64,000 nt of DNA from MWDV01 sp002070715 (GTDB taxonomy: Bacteria; Verrucomicrobiota; Verrucomicrobiia; Limisphaerales; MWDV01), in NCBI GenBank assembly GCA_035411585.1, contig DAONTI010000002.1, positions 1 to 64,000 of the forward strand. Reading direction: 5' to 3'. The notes beneath the pieces are model-generated. The model was not told the origin of the DNA and did not search any database. It worked only from the letters and a program-made list of their open reading frames with translations. Both the position numbers and the translations under genes were made by a program. Each line of letters begins with the position of its first letter. The stretch's first letter is position 1. Positions 62,508-64,000 of the stretch are shown here, in pieces.

Positions 62508-63422
62508 TCAATGATCCGTTTGCACGGCTCCGACGATTTCTTTCACATCGACAATGCCTTTCCGTTCCATGAACTGCCGGAGAGCGGCCAGGATTTGCAA
62601 GGCGGTTTGCGGTTCGTAGAAGTTCGCCGTGCCCACGGCCACCGCCGTCGCGCCCGCCATCATGAATTCGATGGCGTCCGCGGCGCTCTGGATGCCGCCC
62701 ATGCCAATGATGGGAATTTTCACCGCCCGGGCCGCTTCCCAAACCAGCTTCACCGCCATCGGTTTGATGCAGGGACCGGTCAATCCCCCGGTGACATTGG
62801 CGAGCCGGGGCCGGCGGGTTTCAATGTCGATGGCCATAGCCGGAAAGCTGTTGGTGATGGACAAGCCATCGCTGCCGGCCTCGGCGGCGGCTTGGGCGAA
62901 CGGCGCGATGCTGGGCACGTTCGGGCTCAGCTTGGTGATAAGGGGAAGCGTGGTGACACGGCGGCAGGCGGCCACCACCCGGCTCAACAACCGGGAATCC
63001 GTGCCGAATTGCGCGCCGCCTTCCTTGATGTTCGGGCAGGAGACGTTGAGTTCCAGCGCACCCACGCCTTCCAAGGTGTCGAATCGCCGCGCCACTTCGG
63101 CGTATTCCTCCACGGTCGTACCCCAAATGTTGATGATGGTCGGCACGCGCAGTTCCCGCAGAAACGGCCAGTATTTCTGAATGAAACCATCCACGCCCGG
63201 ACCTTGCAGGCCGATGGCGTTGAGCAAGCCGCTGGTCACTTCCGCCGTGCGCGGCGGCGGATTGCCCCGCACCGGGTGCAGCCGGATGCCTTTAACCGTG
63301 ACCGCGCCGAGTTGGTTCAAGTCCAACAAGGGCGAGTATTCGATCCCGTAGCCGAAGGTCCCGGAAGCAACCGTCACCGGATTGGGCATCCGCAGTTGGC
63401 CAATGTTGACCGCTAGGTTCAT
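62508..63422 (-). CDS. pyrD: dihydroorotate dehydrogenase B, catalytic subunit
   Basis: FMN enzyme of pyrimidine synthesis, class 1B: active-site Cys in LELNVSCPNIKEGG, FMN-binding IIGMGGIQSAADAIEFMMAG, N-terminal VASGTFGYGIEYSP. 304 residues from ATG 63422, which overlaps the pyrK stop (ATGA) and so excludes longer starts. The NAD-dependent class 1B needs PyrK, encoded directly upstream. Confidence 0.95.
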   Translation of the reverse strand: MNLAVNIGQLRMPNPVTVASGTFGYGIEYSPLLDLNQLGAVTVKGIRLHPVRGNPPPRTAEVTSGLLNAIGLQGPGVDGFIQKYWPFLRELRVPTIINIWGTTVEEYAEVARRFDTLEGVGALELNVSCPNIKEGGAQFGTDSRLLSRVVAACRRVTTLPLITKLSPNVPSIAPFAQAAAEAGSDGLSITNSFPAMAIDIETRRPRLANVTGGLTGPCIKPMAVKLVWEAARAVKIPIIGMGGIQSAADAIEFMMAGATAVAVGTANFYEPQTALQILAALRQFMERKGIVDVKEIVGAVQTDH

Positions 63423-64000
63423 GAAGATACCTCCCCTTGAATATCCCGGGAACCTTGCCGCTCCCGGTCGGCGGTCAATCTTTTTTCTCCCGAGCCGGGC
63501 GAGTCGAGAGCGGGCAGGGGAGGGAGCGGGTTCGAGGGGGCAACGGGCACCGGCGGTGCCGGTGGAATCGTCCACAGCAACTCCTGTGCGTTGAAAACTG
63601 GTCCGTCGGTACAGACGCGTTGATAGGCCCAGCCATCGCCTGATTTGACGGGAATCACGCACGTCAGACAGGCGCCGATGCCGCAGCACATATGCGTGTC
63701 CATGGATAACTCCGCCGGCAGGTTGAATTCTTGGGCGATCTGGCCCACCGCATGGAGCATGGGCGTCGGCCCGCAGGCGAACAGTCGGAAATGACGGCCC
63801 GGAGGCGCGGGCTGACGGATGGCGGCCAGCAACGGCTGGGTGACGAGTCCCTTTTCGCCGTGACTGCCATCTTCGGTGGCGATGCGCACCTCCCAACCCA
63901 ACGCGGCAAATTCCGCCACGCACAAAATGTCCGCGCGCCGGCGTCCGCCCACAAACACGATGCCCGGTCGGGGCGATCGCTGTGCCAGCAGATACAACGC
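63419..64000 (-). CDS. pyrK: dihydroorotate dehydrogenase electron-transfer subunit (partial at window end)
   Basis: C-terminal part of the FAD/[2Fe-2S] subunit that passes electrons from dihydroorotate dehydrogenase to NAD+. The NAD-binding part is visible (GIVFVGGRRRADILCVAEFA, FACGPTPMLHAVGQIA), then the cluster-binding HMCCGIGACLTC with a further Cys in QRVCTDGPVF. Its 5' end lies beyond the window. After the usual C-terminus it carries a ~50-residue Pro-rich tail (IPPAPPVPVAPSNPLPPLPA), uncommon in the family. Coupled to pyrD. Confidence 0.93.
   Translation of the reverse strand, partial: ALYLLAQRSPRPGIVFVGGRRRADILCVAEFAALGWEVRIATEDGSHGEKGLVTQPLLAAIRQPAPPGRHFRLFACGPTPMLHAVGQIAQEFNLPAELSMDTHMCCGIGACLTCVIPVKSGDGWAYQRVCTDGPVFNAQELLWTIPPAPPVPVAPSNPLPPLPALDSPGSGEKRLTADRERQGSRDIQGEVSS

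Noticed and set aside
1..64000. CRISPR arrays, rRNA or tRNA genes
   Set aside because: No regularly spaced repeats, no rRNA-like stretches and no cloverleaf with the usual TTCGA/CCA pattern were recognised by reading; a tRNA scan was not possible.

Overview
The window reads as chromosomal DNA of a GC-rich, Gram-negative heterotroph, most likely a member of the Verrucomicrobiota (inference). The support comes from several features together: a PEP-CTERM surface protein, a prepilin-like protein with an H-x9-DG motif, very large secreted proteins ending in a shared short beta module (...F(F/Y)RL), an Ig/LamG-type DUF4623-like protein, several exported glycoside hydrolases with uronate catabolism genes, and a HisA of the eukaryotic (HIS6) type. 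I see no rRNA, tRNA or CRISPR array.

Layout. 0-6 kb: exported amidase, sialidase-like Asp-box protein, hemerythrin, and an AbrB/PIN toxin-antitoxin pair between two ~120 bp imperfect direct repeats. 6-10 kb: metK-ahcY (SAM cycle) divergent from an ArsR-HTH/methyltransferase fusion that looks like the SahR regulator. 9.7-14.6 kb: rfbA-rfbC-rfbD-rfbB (dTDP-L-rhamnose) followed by a PQQ-type beta-propeller. 14.7-17.4 kb: aspS, convergent with eukaryotic-type hisA. 17.4-20.3 kb: a decayed, mobile-DNA-rich zone with an AraC remnant, a four-hairpin cluster and an ISL3-family element whose terminal inverted repeats can be read. 20.3-21.7 kb: asnS. 21.9-24.7 kb: a tightly coupled four-gene unit (30-residue lipobox micropeptide, SAM methyltransferase, radical SAM/SPASM enzyme, polytopic membrane protein), the best candidate for an undescribed system. 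24.8-30.8 kb: POT transporter, gatA, a Gfo/Idh/MocA oxidoreductase with a sugar isomerase-like TIM barrel, and a cupin.

31-53 kb is a carbohydrate-use island. A clan-A-like secreted hydrolase, a GH2 enzyme and a LacI regulator form one operon. Near-identical 16-bp palindromes lie in front of this operon and in front of the PEP-CTERM gene, which predicts a shared LacI regulon. A DUF4623/Ig/LamG protein and a prepilin-like protein follow. Then comes a six-gene operon: clan-A-like hydrolase, GH2, hexuronate-type MFS transporter, uroporphyrinogen-decarboxylase-family protein, SDR dehydrogenase, and mannonate dehydratase. Together these suggest extracellular release, uptake and catabolism of a uronic-acid-containing glycan.

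53-64 kb is mostly housekeeping: Mn-type superoxide dismutase, signal peptidase I with a small membrane-anchored partner, panC, nadB, a DUF554 membrane protein, an exported 1125-residue protein carrying a PEP/pyruvate-dikinase-type nucleotide-binding domain, and pyrD-pyrK (pyrK runs off the window end). Gene starts were chosen from start codons, overlaps, signal peptides and family start points. No computation was run.
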